Assembly (NCBI GenBank): GCA_030595795.1
Contig: JAUVCH010000037.1
Location: 1 to 35,340 of the forward strand
DNA from: Gammaproteobacteria bacterium
Lineage (GTDB): Bacteria; Pseudomonadota; Gammaproteobacteria; GCA-001735895
Reading direction: 5' to 3'
Length of the DNA stretch: 35,340 nt
Shown here piece by piece: positions 18,389-27,457 of this stretch. Within the stretch, counting starts at the first letter, position 1; every line of letters begins with the position of its first letter. The position numbers were made by a program, and so were the translations under genes. The notes under the pieces were generated by a model. It worked only from the letters and a program-made list of their open reading frames with translations, made no database searches and was not told the DNA's origin.

Positions 18389-18958
18389 TTAAACCACCTC
18401 AAGCCCAAACTGAGTAGCTGTTTCGACCATACCTTCCCACAAAGATAATGCAAAGCCACGGGGGATAAACAATTCATAACCCTGTTCCGAACGCCATAGC
18501 GTTACCCCCACGTGATGAATTACCGAAGAGGCAACCGAACCAACAGGAAAAGAACCTTCTCGTAAATCGAGTGACAAATGTCGATTTAGAAACGAGACTG
18601 CCTCTGAACCCGTAATTCGTAAATGCGTACGCGAATGCGAGATATCGAGCGTGGCGCCCTGTTCCGTGTCAACACCGGGTGCCTCAGCGCCGATCATCCA
18701 CCACTTTAACGGTTCGATTCTGAGTAACGTCGCATTCTTACCAACTTCGGCTTTGCAGGGCCCCGGAGCGGCTTTACTACCGGCTGCTTTAGCCGCTTGC
18801 TTGCCGACAGCATCGACGGTATCAGGCCAGGCGGCAACCTGATGTAACATCAGATCGCGGACGTCTTCGAAGATGACACCAGCGCTTTGATCTTCGCCGA
18901 GTATGCCGAATTTTCCGGTTCGGTAAAATCCGGCCAGTGCTGAGATTCGATCAACCAT
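18389..18958 (-). CDS. soxG: sarcosine oxidase gamma subunit
   Basis: A 189-aa protein similar to the gamma subunit of heterotetrameric sarcosine oxidase, a GcvT-like small subunit that packs against the alpha subunit. The identification rests on its place after soxA and on segments such as TLDISHSRTHLRITGSEA, FLNRHLSLDLREGSF and GVTLWRSEQGYELFIPRGFA, which match the family pattern. The reading frame overlaps the end of soxA by 8 bp, so translation is coupled. It is the weakest-conserved subunit, as usual for this enzyme. Confidence 0.9.
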   Translation of the reverse strand: MVDRISALAGFYRTGKFGILGEDQSAGVIFEDVRDLMLHQVAAWPDTVDAVGKQAAKAAGSKAAPGPCKAEVGKNATLLRIEPLKWWMIGAEAPGVDTEQGATLDISHSRTHLRITGSEAVSFLNRHLSLDLREGSFPVGSVASSVIHHVGVTLWRSEQGYELFIPRGFALSLWEGMVETATQFGLEVV

Positions 18959-21944
18959 ACATTCTCTCCCCGCTTGGGTCGTACATGTGAGGCGAAATTA
19001 TCTCCACCTCGATATTACCTTTTCGCACCGGGTCAGCGGCAATTACGGTTTTACCTTCCCAGGCTTCGTAGCCGCTGGAGATAAAGCCGAGACCAATCCA
19101 GTGACCCAGAGCCGGTGAATGGGTAACCGCAGTAATCCAGCCTTCACCCAGACCGGAAACCTTGTCTTCGGCGCAGAGAATCGAACCGGCGTTAAAAGTT
19201 TGACTGGTATCTTTGGGTTTGATCCCGACCAACCGAGGCCGATCTTCGCGCATCAGTTCCGGACGGTCACGCATCGCGCTACCGATAAACGATTTTGCAG
19301 GAGACGCCATTTTACCGAGTCCGGCATCGTCGATGGTGACACGACCATCGAGCTCCGCGCCGGTCACGTGACCCTTTTCGATACGCATCGCACCAAGTGC
19401 CTCGAGACCGTATAAGCAACCATCGAGCGGTTCGGCCACACCCCAAAGTAAATCCATCAATGCCGAGGCATAGTCCGATGGCACATAAACCTCGAACGCC
19501 ATTTCGCCCGAGAAACTGATTCGCGCGATTCGACAGGGAATCCCGCCTTTCAGGGTTGTGTTGATAACACCCATAAACGGGAAGGCTTCATTCGACATTA
19601 CCGCAGGATCCTCGACACAGGCTTCGAGCACCTCGCGTGATTTTGGTCCTGCGACGGCACTACCGGCCCATTGTTCTGATACCGAGGTAACGTGCACACG
19701 TAAGTCCTGCCAACGGGTCTGTAATAGCTCTTCGAGAAAGACCATGACCTTACCCGCGTGAGCGGTAGTCGTCGTCATGAAGTAATCGGTTTCGGATAAA
19801 CGCCAGGTCGTACCATCGTCCATGACGATGCCATCGTCGCGCAACATGATACCGTAACGCGCTTTACCAATCGGTAACTTGGCGAATGCGTTGGTGTAAA
19901 TGCGATTCAGGAACTCCGTTGCATCCGGCCCCTGTATGGATATCTTACCTAGCGAGGTGACATCGCATAAGCCAACCGTGCGCCGCGTGGTTTCGGTTTC
20001 ACGCACATAGGCTTCGCTAATCCCTTCACCCTTACGCGCGAAATACCAGGGACGATGCCAGAGCCCCGCCATGGTCATAGTTCCACCATGATCGAGATTC
20101 CAGACGTGCATCGGTGTGCGGCGCAAGGGTCGGAAATGACCATCGACATTTCGACCTTTTAACGCACCAATCGATATCGGCGTATAAGGTGGCCTGAAAG
20201 TCGTCGTGCCAATTTCGGGGATTTCCTTGCCCTGAGCATCGGCCATTAACGCCAAACCGATGATGTTACCAACCTTGCCGCCATCGGTCGCCATGCCCAA
20301 CGTGGTATAGCGCTTTAGATGCTCGACAGAAACAAAACCTTCGCGATGCGCGAGACGCACATCTTCGGTGGTAACGTCGTGTTGCGGATCAACAAAGCTT
20401 TTCAACTGCCGATCCGGTACGGTGACTTCGTAGAGTGGCTCGATGGGACTTTCCCAGCCACCAGCGACTGGCGCGGCCTTCTGCCGGGTCTTTCCACCGA
20501 GTGCTTTTATGGCTTTGGTTGCCGCTGATTCGCCTGAGGTCAGGCAATCGTCAGTATTCCACACAGCTGCCGCCGAACCTGCCATGTATATCGGCTCATT
20601 GACTTCATCTGGCCCTACAAAACAGGCTTGCTCGGCATTCCATACCGGTCTAATGCCTCGATGCGATAACAAATGAACCACCGGTGACCAGCCGCCCGAG
20701 ACCAGCACCAGATCACAAGACTCGGAACCCTGCGCCGACCAGCCATTGCTGCTCGCAACCGCAAAATCGAGGCCATTCACACCGTGCGAACCACGCACAT
20801 TGAGCGGCGCCGAACGAGTATGTAAATTCACCCCGCTATTGCCAACAAGCGACATCATCGATTCAGAGATGACGGTTCGAGCATCAAGCAAGCTGACCGT
20901 GGCACCGGCATTGGCAAGTTCGGCCGCAGTCGCATAGGCCGAGTCATTGTTAGTCGCGACTACAATATCCTGACCTGGCAATACCGCATAACGATTCAGG
21001 TAACTACGACCTGCAGCCACATTCATCACACCAGGGCGATCATTGTTACCAAACGCAACCTGTCGCTCCAATGCGCCGGTAGCCAAAATAGTCTGCCTGG
21101 CGCGAACTGTCCAGAAACGGTGACGCGGTAAATGTTTATCGGGTGAGGCGATATGATCGGTCACACGTTCAAGCAAACCAGCGGTACCAAAATCGTAAAG
21201 TCCAAATGCCGTGGTACGCGTCATAATACGCGCACCGGCCTTTTCGAGCTTTGCAATTAAGTCTTTGCGTTTTTTCGCAGACGCATCGTCAGCCAGATTC
21301 AGATAATCACCACCGAGTTCGCAATCCTGTTCAACTAGTAATACGTCGAGCCCGGCTTTTGCGGCAGTTAAAGCAGCGGACAAACCAGCTGGTCCAGAGC
21401 CGACAACAAGCACATCACAATAGCCGTGCGCATGATCGTAAACATCGGGGTCGGCTTCGCGCGAGGCGACACCCATACCAGCGGCCTTGCGGATGATGCT
21501 TTCATACTTCATCCACAAACCCGTACCACTGCCCCACTCCATCGGAGGAAGGCCCATAAATGTTTTGTAATAAAATCCGGCGGAGAAGAAGCGACCGAAC
21601 AGGCCATTCACCGCACCAACATCAAAGCGCACGCTCGGCCAGGCATTTTGCCCGCTGGCGGCCAGGCCAGAATACAGTTCCTGCATAGTGGCTTTGACAT
21701 TCGGGTCACGGCGACTGCCCTGCCCGACGGTGACCATCGCACCAGACTCTTCAACTCCAGCCGACATGATGCCGCGCGGGCGATGGTATTTAAAACTTCG
21801 ACCGAGTACGGTTTCACCATTCGCCATCAATGCAGAAGCCAGCGTATCACCAGCATATCCAGTCATGCTGCTGCCATCCCAGGTAAATTTTATCCGCTGA
21901 TCACGATCGATACGACCGCCCTGTGATAAGCGTTTAGCACTCAT
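18951..21944 (-). CDS. soxA: sarcosine oxidase alpha subunit
   Basis: The 997-aa alpha subunit of heterotetrameric sarcosine oxidase, normal length. An N-terminal region with a ferredoxin-like fold but no iron–sulfur Cys cluster includes FKYHRPRG. A dinucleotide-binding motif follows (VVGSGPAGLSAALTAAKAG, from about 180; the family binds NAD+ here). A central oxidoreductase part contains GALERQVAFGNNDRPGV, and a C-terminal half resembles GcvT/aminomethyltransferase (DVTSLGKISIQGPDA, GAMRIEKG), which binds tetrahydrofolate. The complex oxidises sarcosine to glycine, H2O2 and 5,10-methylene-THF. A perfect GGAGGTGA ribosome site precedes the ATG, which overlaps the soxD stop as ATGA. Confidence 0.97.
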   Translation of the reverse strand: MSAKRLSQGGRIDRDQRIKFTWDGSSMTGYAGDTLASALMANGETVLGRSFKYHRPRGIMSAGVEESGAMVTVGQGSRRDPNVKATMQELYSGLAASGQNAWPSVRFDVGAVNGLFGRFFSAGFYYKTFMGLPPMEWGSGTGLWMKYESIIRKAAGMGVASREADPDVYDHAHGYCDVLVVGSGPAGLSAALTAAKAGLDVLLVEQDCELGGDYLNLADDASAKKRKDLIAKLEKAGARIMTRTTAFGLYDFGTAGLLERVTDHIASPDKHLPRHRFWTVRARQTILATGALERQVAFGNNDRPGVMNVAAGRSYLNRYAVLPGQDIVVATNNDSAYATAAELANAGATVSLLDARTVISESMMSLVGNSGVNLHTRSAPLNVRGSHGVNGLDFAVASSNGWSAQGSESCDLVLVSGGWSPVVHLLSHRGIRPVWNAEQACFVGPDEVNEPIYMAGSAAAVWNTDDCLTSGESAATKAIKALGGKTRQKAAPVAGGWESPIEPLYEVTVPDRQLKSFVDPQHDVTTEDVRLAHREGFVSVEHLKRYTTLGMATDGGKVGNIIGLALMADAQGKEIPEIGTTTFRPPYTPISIGALKGRNVDGHFRPLRRTPMHVWNLDHGGTMTMAGLWHRPWYFARKGEGISEAYVRETETTRRTVGLCDVTSLGKISIQGPDATEFLNRIYTNAFAKLPIGKARYGIMLRDDGIVMDDGTTWRLSETDYFMTTTTAHAGKVMVFLEELLQTRWQDLRVHVTSVSEQWAGSAVAGPKSREVLEACVEDPAVMSNEAFPFMGVINTTLKGGIPCRIARISFSGEMAFEVYVPSDYASALMDLLWGVAEPLDGCLYGLEALGAMRIEKGHVTGAELDGRVTIDDAGLGKMASPAKSFIGSAMRDRPELMREDRPRLVGIKPKDTSQTFNAGSILCAEDKVSGLGEGWITAVTHSPALGHWIGLGFISSGYEAWEGKTVIAADPVRKGNIEVEIISPHMYDPSGERMYG

Positions 21945-22240
21945 TGCTCACCTCCGGAACCAGATTTGGATAACACCGCAGCGTTACCTTCGTGTGCGGG
22001 GCGCACCGATTGAATTTCGTGCGTCATGGTGCTACGTTCAACCACCAGCCACATGCGACAACCGTTGGCGTGATGCCAGGTCTCGGACTGCATGCCCTGG
22101 ATATTCTCGCGCATAAAAATCGCGTCGTGCCATTCTTCCATCGAAGCATCGAGTTCAGGATAGACAATCGAGGCATCACCACCGTAGGAAAACTCGGTGT
22201 GATCGCGTTCACCACAAAAGGGACAGTTTATTCTAATCAT
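21941..22240 (-). CDS. soxD: sarcosine oxidase delta subunit
   Basis: A 99-aa zinc-binding small subunit. The zinc ligands can be seen as CPFCGERDHTEF (Cys6, Cys9) and WHHANGCRMW (His and Cys near residues 58 and 61), together with the family segments YGGDASIVYPELDA and QGMQSETW. Its length matches known SoxD. It lies between soxB and soxA, the usual soxB-D-A-G order, 20 bp after soxB and overlapping soxA by 4 bp. Confidence 0.95.
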   Translation of the reverse strand: MIRINCPFCGERDHTEFSYGGDASIVYPELDASMEEWHDAIFMRENIQGMQSETWHHANGCRMWLVVERSTMTHEIQSVRPAHEGNAAVLSKSGSGGEQ

Positions 22241-22260
22241 TTCTATTCACCCTATTCACC

Positions 22261-23526
22261 CTAACCGTGCAACTTGGGATCAGGTCCCGCGCCACGCTCG
22301 TCAATAATGACACCGCGTTTAAAACGACCCAGGTCAAAATGTTCGATGACGGGATCGGGACGATTGTTAGCTATCAAATCGGCAAAATACCAGCCCGAAG
22401 CAGGAGTGGCCTTGAAGCCGCCGTAGTTCCAACCTGCGTTCAGATAAAGATTATCGAGCGGTGTTTTACAGATAAATGCTGCTCCATCCATCGACATATC
22501 CATCACACCCGACCAATGGCGTAACAGCCGTACGCGCCCGAGGCAGGGCAATATCGCAGTGGCGCATTCAGCGACATCCTGCACCACCGGCAAATTGCCG
22601 CGTTGAGCGTAGGACTTGTACCAGTCCAGATCTCCACCGAATACCATGCCGCCTTTATCGGATTGCGAAATATAAAAGTGAGCGCCACCAACACCATAAA
22701 CCACGACATGATCGAGTAAAGGTTTCAGAGGCTCTGAGACAAATGCCTGTAATTTGTGACTTTCGATTGGCAGATTGCCGAGACCAGCCATTTGCCAAAG
22801 CCGCGAGGTATGACCAGCGACCGCAAACCCGACTTTTTTGGCACCAATACGTCCGCGTGAAGTTTCCAGCGCTGTGACTTTGCCGTCTTCACGAGTCACC
22901 CCGGTAACTTCGCAGTTCTGGATGATATCGACGCCCTGCATATCCGCACCTCGCGCATAGCCCCAGGCTACCGCGTCGTGGCGAGCATTACCGGCACGCT
23001 TTTGTACGGCCGCACCGATGATCGGAAAACGTGCATTATTATAATTAAGGTGGGGAATCTCTTTTTTCAAAGTATCCAGATCCCAGAGCTCGCCATCGGT
23101 ATCGGTTAAACGCATCGTGTTGTAGCGACGTGCCGCTGCGTCACGTGCAGCCGGGCTATGGAGTAGAGAAACGTGATGGCGCTGACTGAACATGACGTTA
23201 TAGTTCAGCTCGTGGCTCAATTCTTCCCACAGTTTCAAAGAATGCTCGTAGAAATACCGATTGCCCGGCATCATATAATTGGAGCGAACTATCGTCGTAT
23301 TACGTCCGGCATTACCACCGCCGAGCCAGCCCTTTTCGAGTATCGCAATATTCTTGATACCGTGATTCTTAGCCAGATAATAGGCCGTCGCCAAACCATG
23401 CAAACCAGCACCGACGATGACGACATCGTATTCTTTCTTCGGCTCCGGATCGCGCCATTGGCGATCCCAGTTTTTCTGGCCACTAAAACCGTTCTTAAAG
23501 ACAGCCCATGCGGAATATCGAGACAT
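22261..23526 (-). CDS. soxB: sarcosine oxidase beta subunit
   Basis: A 421-aa DAO-family flavoprotein carrying the sarcosine dehydrogenation site. The FAD-binding GxGxxG is VVIVGAGLHGLATAYYLAK from about residue 35, followed by EKGWLGGGNAGRNTTIVRSN. The region GNARHDAVAWGYARGAD contains His183, in the place where the family binds FMN covalently (His173 in the corynebacterial enzyme, which has a shorter N-terminus). A GGGNxGRN stretch and C-terminal NAGWNYGGFKATPASG are typical of SoxB. It begins the soxBDAG set; the 72 bp upstream contain a possible TATGAT -10 box. Confidence 0.97.
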   Translation of the reverse strand: MSRYSAWAVFKNGFSGQKNWDRQWRDPEPKKEYDVVIVGAGLHGLATAYYLAKNHGIKNIAILEKGWLGGGNAGRNTTIVRSNYMMPGNRYFYEHSLKLWEELSHELNYNVMFSQRHHVSLLHSPAARDAAARRYNTMRLTDTDGELWDLDTLKKEIPHLNYNNARFPIIGAAVQKRAGNARHDAVAWGYARGADMQGVDIIQNCEVTGVTREDGKVTALETSRGRIGAKKVGFAVAGHTSRLWQMAGLGNLPIESHKLQAFVSEPLKPLLDHVVVYGVGGAHFYISQSDKGGMVFGGDLDWYKSYAQRGNLPVVQDVAECATAILPCLGRVRLLRHWSGVMDMSMDGAAFICKTPLDNLYLNAGWNYGGFKATPASGWYFADLIANNRPDPVIEHFDLGRFKRGVIIDERGAGPDPKLHG

Positions 23527-23598
23527 GTATAAATTTCCCAGTATCGGATTTGGAATCGATCATAACGTAAAGAATTTTCTTAATATAGAATGGCGGCG

Positions 23599-24225
23599 TC
23601 ATAAACTAGGAGATATGCGACGCGCCATTCGCATAATCAGGCCACCTGCTTGGTCGGCAGTAGAGCCGAATCCGATAACGCCATCCTCGTGTCCCACCAT
23701 CGCCAGGATATTACCCCTCTCAAACACTCCCTGCTGGTATAGCCGTATCATTTCTTCCGCCATTTGCGGTGTCCCATAAGCAATATGCGCTGCGGTCTCA
23801 GGGATATCGAGACTGGTTCGTGCATTCCAGATATCAGGACTATGCACATGGAAGACATACTGGATTTGATCGTCAAAGGCATAAACCGCAGCGTGGGTAA
23901 GCGATTCAGACGAGGGTTTGACCCAGCCTTCGGCTTCGACTCGATTCAAAGGAATATCGGTACGTGTCACCAGGGCATAATCATTCGCTGTTAATTCATC
24001 GAGACCGCCGGTCTGAGTGCCTGATATCAGGAAAGACTGTTGATCAATGCGCTGTGATAAATTGCCAAAACCGAGTCCATTGTAGCGTTTTGGATCCTGG
24101 CCGAGAATGCCTGCATTTTTAAATTGGCGATGCCAGTGATTTAGATCGGAATAATTGTGGTCGAGTAGAGGCTCAGCTTCGCGAAACTCTAGCTGGTATT
24201 TGATAACGCCTTCTTGTTCAGTCAT
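23599..24225 (-). CDS. class II aldolase/adducin-family protein
   Basis: Read from the ATG at 24225 the protein has 208 residues, the usual length for this family. Zinc ligands are His126 and His128 in FHVHSPDIW and His179 in MVGHEDG; the catalytic Glu107 lies in KPSSES. GFGNLSQR and LISGTQTGG match the phosphate-binding segments. A longer frame to 24285 exists, but 24225 has a GGAGAAG ribosome site and overlaps the mtnA stop by 8 bp (ATGACTGA). Adjacency to mtnA suggests an aldolase for 5-methylthioribulose-1-phosphate or 5-deoxyribulose-1-phosphate (Ald2-type shunt), or alternatively the MtnB dehydratase of the classical methionine salvage. Sequence alone does not decide between them. Confidence 0.85.
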   Translation of the reverse strand: MTEQEGVIKYQLEFREAEPLLDHNYSDLNHWHRQFKNAGILGQDPKRYNGLGFGNLSQRIDQQSFLISGTQTGGLDELTANDYALVTRTDIPLNRVEAEGWVKPSSESLTHAAVYAFDDQIQYVFHVHSPDIWNARTSLDIPETAAHIAYGTPQMAEEMIRLYQQGVFERGNILAMVGHEDGVIGFGSTADQAGGLIMRMARRISPSL

Positions 24226-25318
24226 GTTTAATCTTCTCCGAAAACAACCCCAACAAACCCTCTTCCGACGCCTCACATACCCCACGCTCGGTAATCAACC
24301 CAGTCACTAGCCTTGCAGGCGTCACATCGAATGCCGGGTTAGCCGCAGGGCTATTACCAGGCGTCAAACGCACGCTCACCTGTTCATTGTCTAAATAGCC
24401 ATTAATAAACGAAACCTCATCAGCCGCTCGTTGCTCGATGGGTATTAGCTCGCCATTGCCTAAAGTCCAGTCAATTGTCGGGGACGGCAGGGCAACGTAA
24501 AAAGGAATATTATTATCAAAGGCCGCCAGTGCTTTTAAATAAGTGCCAATCTTATTAGCAACGTCGCCGTTTCGCGCGGTACGATCAGTACCAACGATTA
24601 CCAGATCGACTTCGCCCTGCTGCATTAAATGACCACCAGCATTATCCACGATGACTGTATGATTAATCCCCTGCTCGCCTAGCTCCCAGGCGGTCAGGCT
24701 CGCGCCCTGGTTACGCGGTCGCGTTTCGTCCACCCAGACATGAAGCCGAATACCCTGTTGTTGCGCATGATAAATCGGCGAAGTCGCCGTACCCCAATCG
24801 ACGGTGGCCAGCCAACCCGCATTGCAATGGGTAAGAATATTCACCGGACCATTTTTCTGTTTGGCAATATCGCTAATTAAAGACAGGCCAAACTCGCCAA
24901 TCTTCCGGCAAATTTCTACATCCTCATCGCAAATTAATTCTGCCTCACGTTTGGTCAAATCAGTGAAATCGGAGTTCGCCAATTCGAGTATCGCAATCAT
25001 TCTGTCCACAGCCCAGGCCAGGTTAACCGCGGTCGGTCGAGCGGCTTTCAATCGTTCACCGGCCTGCTTCAACTTTCCAATATCAAAATCACCAGGCTGC
25101 TGAACAACAGACAAATAAAGCCCCCAGGCTGCCGTCGCACCGATGAGCGGTGCGCCTCGTACGTGCATTTCGGCGATGGCCTGAATCACATCTTCGACGC
25201 TACGTAAATCTTCGATCACTAATTCGTGCGGTAAGAAACGCTGATCGATAATCTGCACGCAATCCGGCTCGCCCGCTTTGAGCCAGATAGTTCGATGAGC
25301 TTGGCCATTTACCCGCAT
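24218..25318 (-). CDS. mtnA: S-methyl-5-thioribose-1-phosphate isomerase
   Basis: A 366-aa eIF2B-related isomerase that turns methylthioribose-1-phosphate (and often 5-deoxyribose-1-phosphate) into the ribulose form. Family motifs are HVRGAPLIGATAAWGLYL (52–69), ILTHCNAGWLATVDWGTA with the catalytic Cys165, VDETRPRNQGASLTAWEL, and IVGTDRTARNGDVANKIGT with the catalytic Asp245. Its length is normal. It is the first gene of a seven-gene minus-strand run and is directly coupled to the class II aldolase. Neither mtnK nor mtnP is in the window. Confidence 0.95.
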   Translation of the reverse strand: MRVNGQAHRTIWLKAGEPDCVQIIDQRFLPHELVIEDLRSVEDVIQAIAEMHVRGAPLIGATAAWGLYLSVVQQPGDFDIGKLKQAGERLKAARPTAVNLAWAVDRMIAILELANSDFTDLTKREAELICDEDVEICRKIGEFGLSLISDIAKQKNGPVNILTHCNAGWLATVDWGTATSPIYHAQQQGIRLHVWVDETRPRNQGASLTAWELGEQGINHTVIVDNAGGHLMQQGEVDLVIVGTDRTARNGDVANKIGTYLKALAAFDNNIPFYVALPSPTIDWTLGNGELIPIEQRAADEVSFINGYLDNEQVSVRLTPGNSPAANPAFDVTPARLVTGLITERGVCEASEEGLLGLFSEKIKHD

Positions 25319-25349
25319 AACAATTACTCGGCATTCTTGAAATCTAATC

Positions 25350-25355
25350 TATAAT
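25350..25355 (+). promoter_or_regulatory. possible -10 box in the mtnA/GOLD-like divergent gap
   Basis: A perfect TATAAT lies between the divergent starts of mtnA and the 358-aa gene. No good -35 is found at 16–18 bp, and the distance to the start at 25378 is 22 bp. Its complement is not a good -10 for mtnA. Confidence 0.25.
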
Positions 25356-25377
25356 TTATCACAACTACTTCGCTCGT

Positions 25378-26454
25378 ATGATTCGGATTGCGATTGTAAA
25401 ATCCTACCTTATGTTTATGAAAGCCAAAATGTTTAAAATAATTATCCCGTTATTCATCGCGATCTCGATAGCCAGTGGTATTTATGTCACGCGATCCGTG
25501 GAGGACAAGGGTCCGCAACAGCCTTCTACGGGCAATGGATTTGACGTGGCTCTTCAACCGGGGGAAGTCCATGAGTCCTGCTTAAAGATACTGGAGACCG
25601 AAACCCTCAAATATTCTTTTCAAAGTTCGGAGGCGCTGGACTTTAACATCCACTATCATGACGATTCTAATGGAGACATTTTTTACCCCATTCAGGAAAT
25701 ACGTATAGCGTCCAAAGCCGGTACCTTCCTGCCTGAGGCTTCTCAAACCTATTGCATGATGTGGGAGAACGGTGATAAGTCACCATCCGGCTTGAAGTTT
25801 GAATCGAGAGTGATACCCCGCATGGCTGCTAAGGCAGAGAAGATAGCGGTTACATTTCAGGCCGACACAGTCAATAACGTCATTGAAGTTCTCGACACCG
25901 AAGCCAAAACTGTTTTCCTGATCGAAGTTGCCTCACCCATACTGGAATTTGCGGTGAATCATTCTAGTAATTTACTCGCGGTTCTTACTTCCGATAGTAA
26001 TTTATTAAAAGTTTTCGACCTGGAATCGCGCAACTGGAAGCATGAAGAGAATTTCCCGTCAGCGATGCGCTTCCTGGTGTTTTCCAGCGACGATAAAACG
26101 CTGGCTCTGGCGAATGAGCATTCGGCAGAAGTTATCTTTATGAATACTGCAAGCTTTGAACTTGATACTCGTCTGGATATTCCCGAACCACCAGTCGCAA
26201 TGTTGAGCGATGAGAATCCGGAGCATTTATTAGTCCGGACAAAAAAGGATATTTTGAATATCGATTTTGGGGGCCGGAAAATTCTACAAAATAATGCCAA
26301 AATCCCGGTAGAGTTCGGTGGTGAAAAAGTTTTAATCGACCCGAAAGAATGGTGCTTTACGCATGGCGTTCCACACCCGTTGTACGCACCGATCAGTCAG
26401 GCAATGAATATCGGGTTGAGTGGGTTTATCTCTTTATCCTCCCGGCAGCTATAG
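25378..26454 (+). CDS. membrane-anchored GOLD-like plus beta-propeller-like hypothetical protein
   Basis: A 358-aa protein I cannot name. One membrane anchor lies at about residues 18–38, so the bulk should be periplasmic. Residues about 60–140 look like a GOLD/emp24-type beta-sandwich (SCLKILETETLKYSFQSS, ALDFNIHYHDD, TYCMMWEN with two Cys that could bridge). From about 150 to 310 there are beta-propeller-like strands (VIEVLDTEAKTVFLIE, LLKVFDLESRNWKHEE, FLVFSSDDKTLALANEH, EVIFMNT). Several Met codons lie near the N-terminus and no start has a clear ribosome site, so 25378 is tentative. The C-terminus may be frameshifted. A TATAAT at 25350–25355 lies upstream. Confidence 0.6.
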   Translation: MIRIAIVKSYLMFMKAKMFKIIIPLFIAISIASGIYVTRSVEDKGPQQPSTGNGFDVALQPGEVHESCLKILETETLKYSFQSSEALDFNIHYHDDSNGDIFYPIQEIRIASKAGTFLPEASQTYCMMWENGDKSPSGLKFESRVIPRMAAKAEKIAVTFQADTVNNVIEVLDTEAKTVFLIEVASPILEFAVNHSSNLLAVLTSDSNLLKVFDLESRNWKHEENFPSAMRFLVFSSDDKTLALANEHSAEVIFMNTASFELDTRLDIPEPPVAMLSDENPEHLLVRTKKDILNIDFGGRKILQNNAKIPVEFGGEKVLIDPKEWCFTHGVPHPLYAPISQAMNIGLSGFISLSSRQL

Positions 26455-26480
26455 GTTTCTACTTAAGACCCCTGGTTGTA

Positions 26481-27389
26481 TTAACCACCAACCGCCCGAA
26501 CCGCATCCAGCATTGCCCGATTCAACGGCGTTTCTACTCCCAGCATTTCTCCCTGCTCGCAGATAAAGCCGTTGATAAACTCGACCTCTGTTTTTCTGCC
26601 ATGAACTACATCCTGATACATAGACGAGTAATTCTCAGAGGTAGCTTTAATCACCTGGGTCACCTGACTGATCAAATCTGAGGCTGGCAAGGCTATCCCA
26701 CTTGCCTGTATAACCCGTTCTGTTTCCCCCGCCAGCTCGTACATTTGTTGTACGACTTTGTCATCGTTAAGCAAACCCCCATTTCGGCAAAGGTGAATGG
26801 CGGTTAATGCATTGATACAGGCATTTATCGCGAGCTTGTGCCACATCGGGGTATGAATATCCGCTACCCATTCGACACTGAGTTGCAGTAGTTTAAAACA
26901 GCTTCGAAGCTGGTCGATGGACTGTAGCGATGTCTGCGACAAAGCACCAAACTGAGTGAGCCCCCTACCCGCCTGGACAACGTGAAAGCATGATTTTCGG
27001 TAAGCACCATCGGTGGTGATACCCCCGATGACAGTTTGTCCCGGGTACCGATCAACCACCAGCCGTTGAAACCCCATACCATTTTGCAGTAACAGAATTT
27101 TGGTTTCGTCGGTGAAATGCTGCTCGACGGATCTAAGCGCTTCTAGCGTGGAAAAGCTTTTGGTAGTTACCAACAGGCAATCGATTCCTCCATTGAGGTC
27201 GGCTACCGTGGTGGCATCAAGCTTGGGAGAATCAAAACCTTTCTCAGTTTCAAGTTGCAAGGGAGAATTATCAAACTCGCGCAGAGTCTCGGAGTCTTTT
27301 AAAACAAGCCTCACGACTTGTCCGGCCAGAGCCAAATTACTGGCCCATAAGCCCCCTATCGAGCCGACGCCGAGAACATGCCATTTCAT
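26481..27389 (-). CDS. panE: 2-dehydropantoate 2-reductase (ketopantoate reductase)
   Basis: An NADPH-dependent enzyme that makes pantoate for coenzyme A synthesis. The 302-aa length matches E. coli PanE. An N-terminal Rossmann motif is VLGVGSIGGLWA (GxGxxG at 7–12), LLLQNGMG carries Asn103, and HKLAINACINALTA (184–197) carries the catalytic Lys185 and substrate-binding Asn189. The C-terminal part shows SSMYQDVVHGRKTEVEFING, typical of the family. Its end lies 27 bp from the convergent 358-aa gene. Paralogous reductases of this family act on other 2-keto acids, so the exact substrate is inferred. Confidence 0.93.
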   Translation of the reverse strand: MKWHVLGVGSIGGLWASNLALAGQVVRLVLKDSETLREFDNSPLQLETEKGFDSPKLDATTVADLNGGIDCLLVTTKSFSTLEALRSVEQHFTDETKILLLQNGMGFQRLVVDRYPGQTVIGGITTDGAYRKSCFHVVQAGRGLTQFGALSQTSLQSIDQLRSCFKLLQLSVEWVADIHTPMWHKLAINACINALTAIHLCRNGGLLNDDKVVQQMYELAGETERVIQASGIALPASDLISQVTQVIKATSENYSSMYQDVVHGRKTEVEFINGFICEQGEMLGVETPLNRAMLDAVRAVGG

Positions 27390-27424
27390 TACCAGTCTCT
27401 AGATTAGTCAAAAGAGTTTCATCA

Positions 27425-27430
27425 TATAAT
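27425..27430 (+). promoter_or_regulatory. possible -10 box for the YchJ-like gene
   Basis: TATAAT lies 28 bp before the ATG at 27458, in the gap divergent from panE. The nearest -35-like sequence is weak (GATTAG at 17 bp spacing). Confidence 0.25.
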
Positions 27431-27457
27431 AACTAGCCACAAACTGGATCAGTTCCA

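Noticed and set aside
21426..21926. 166-aa frame antisense to soxA
   Set aside because: It mirrors the codon bias of soxA and encodes Arg/His-rich sequence without domain features.
24226..24285. Longer N-terminus of the class II aldolase
   Set aside because: It would overlap mtnA by 68 bp and is Arg/Cys-rich; the ATG at 24225 has a strong ribosome site.
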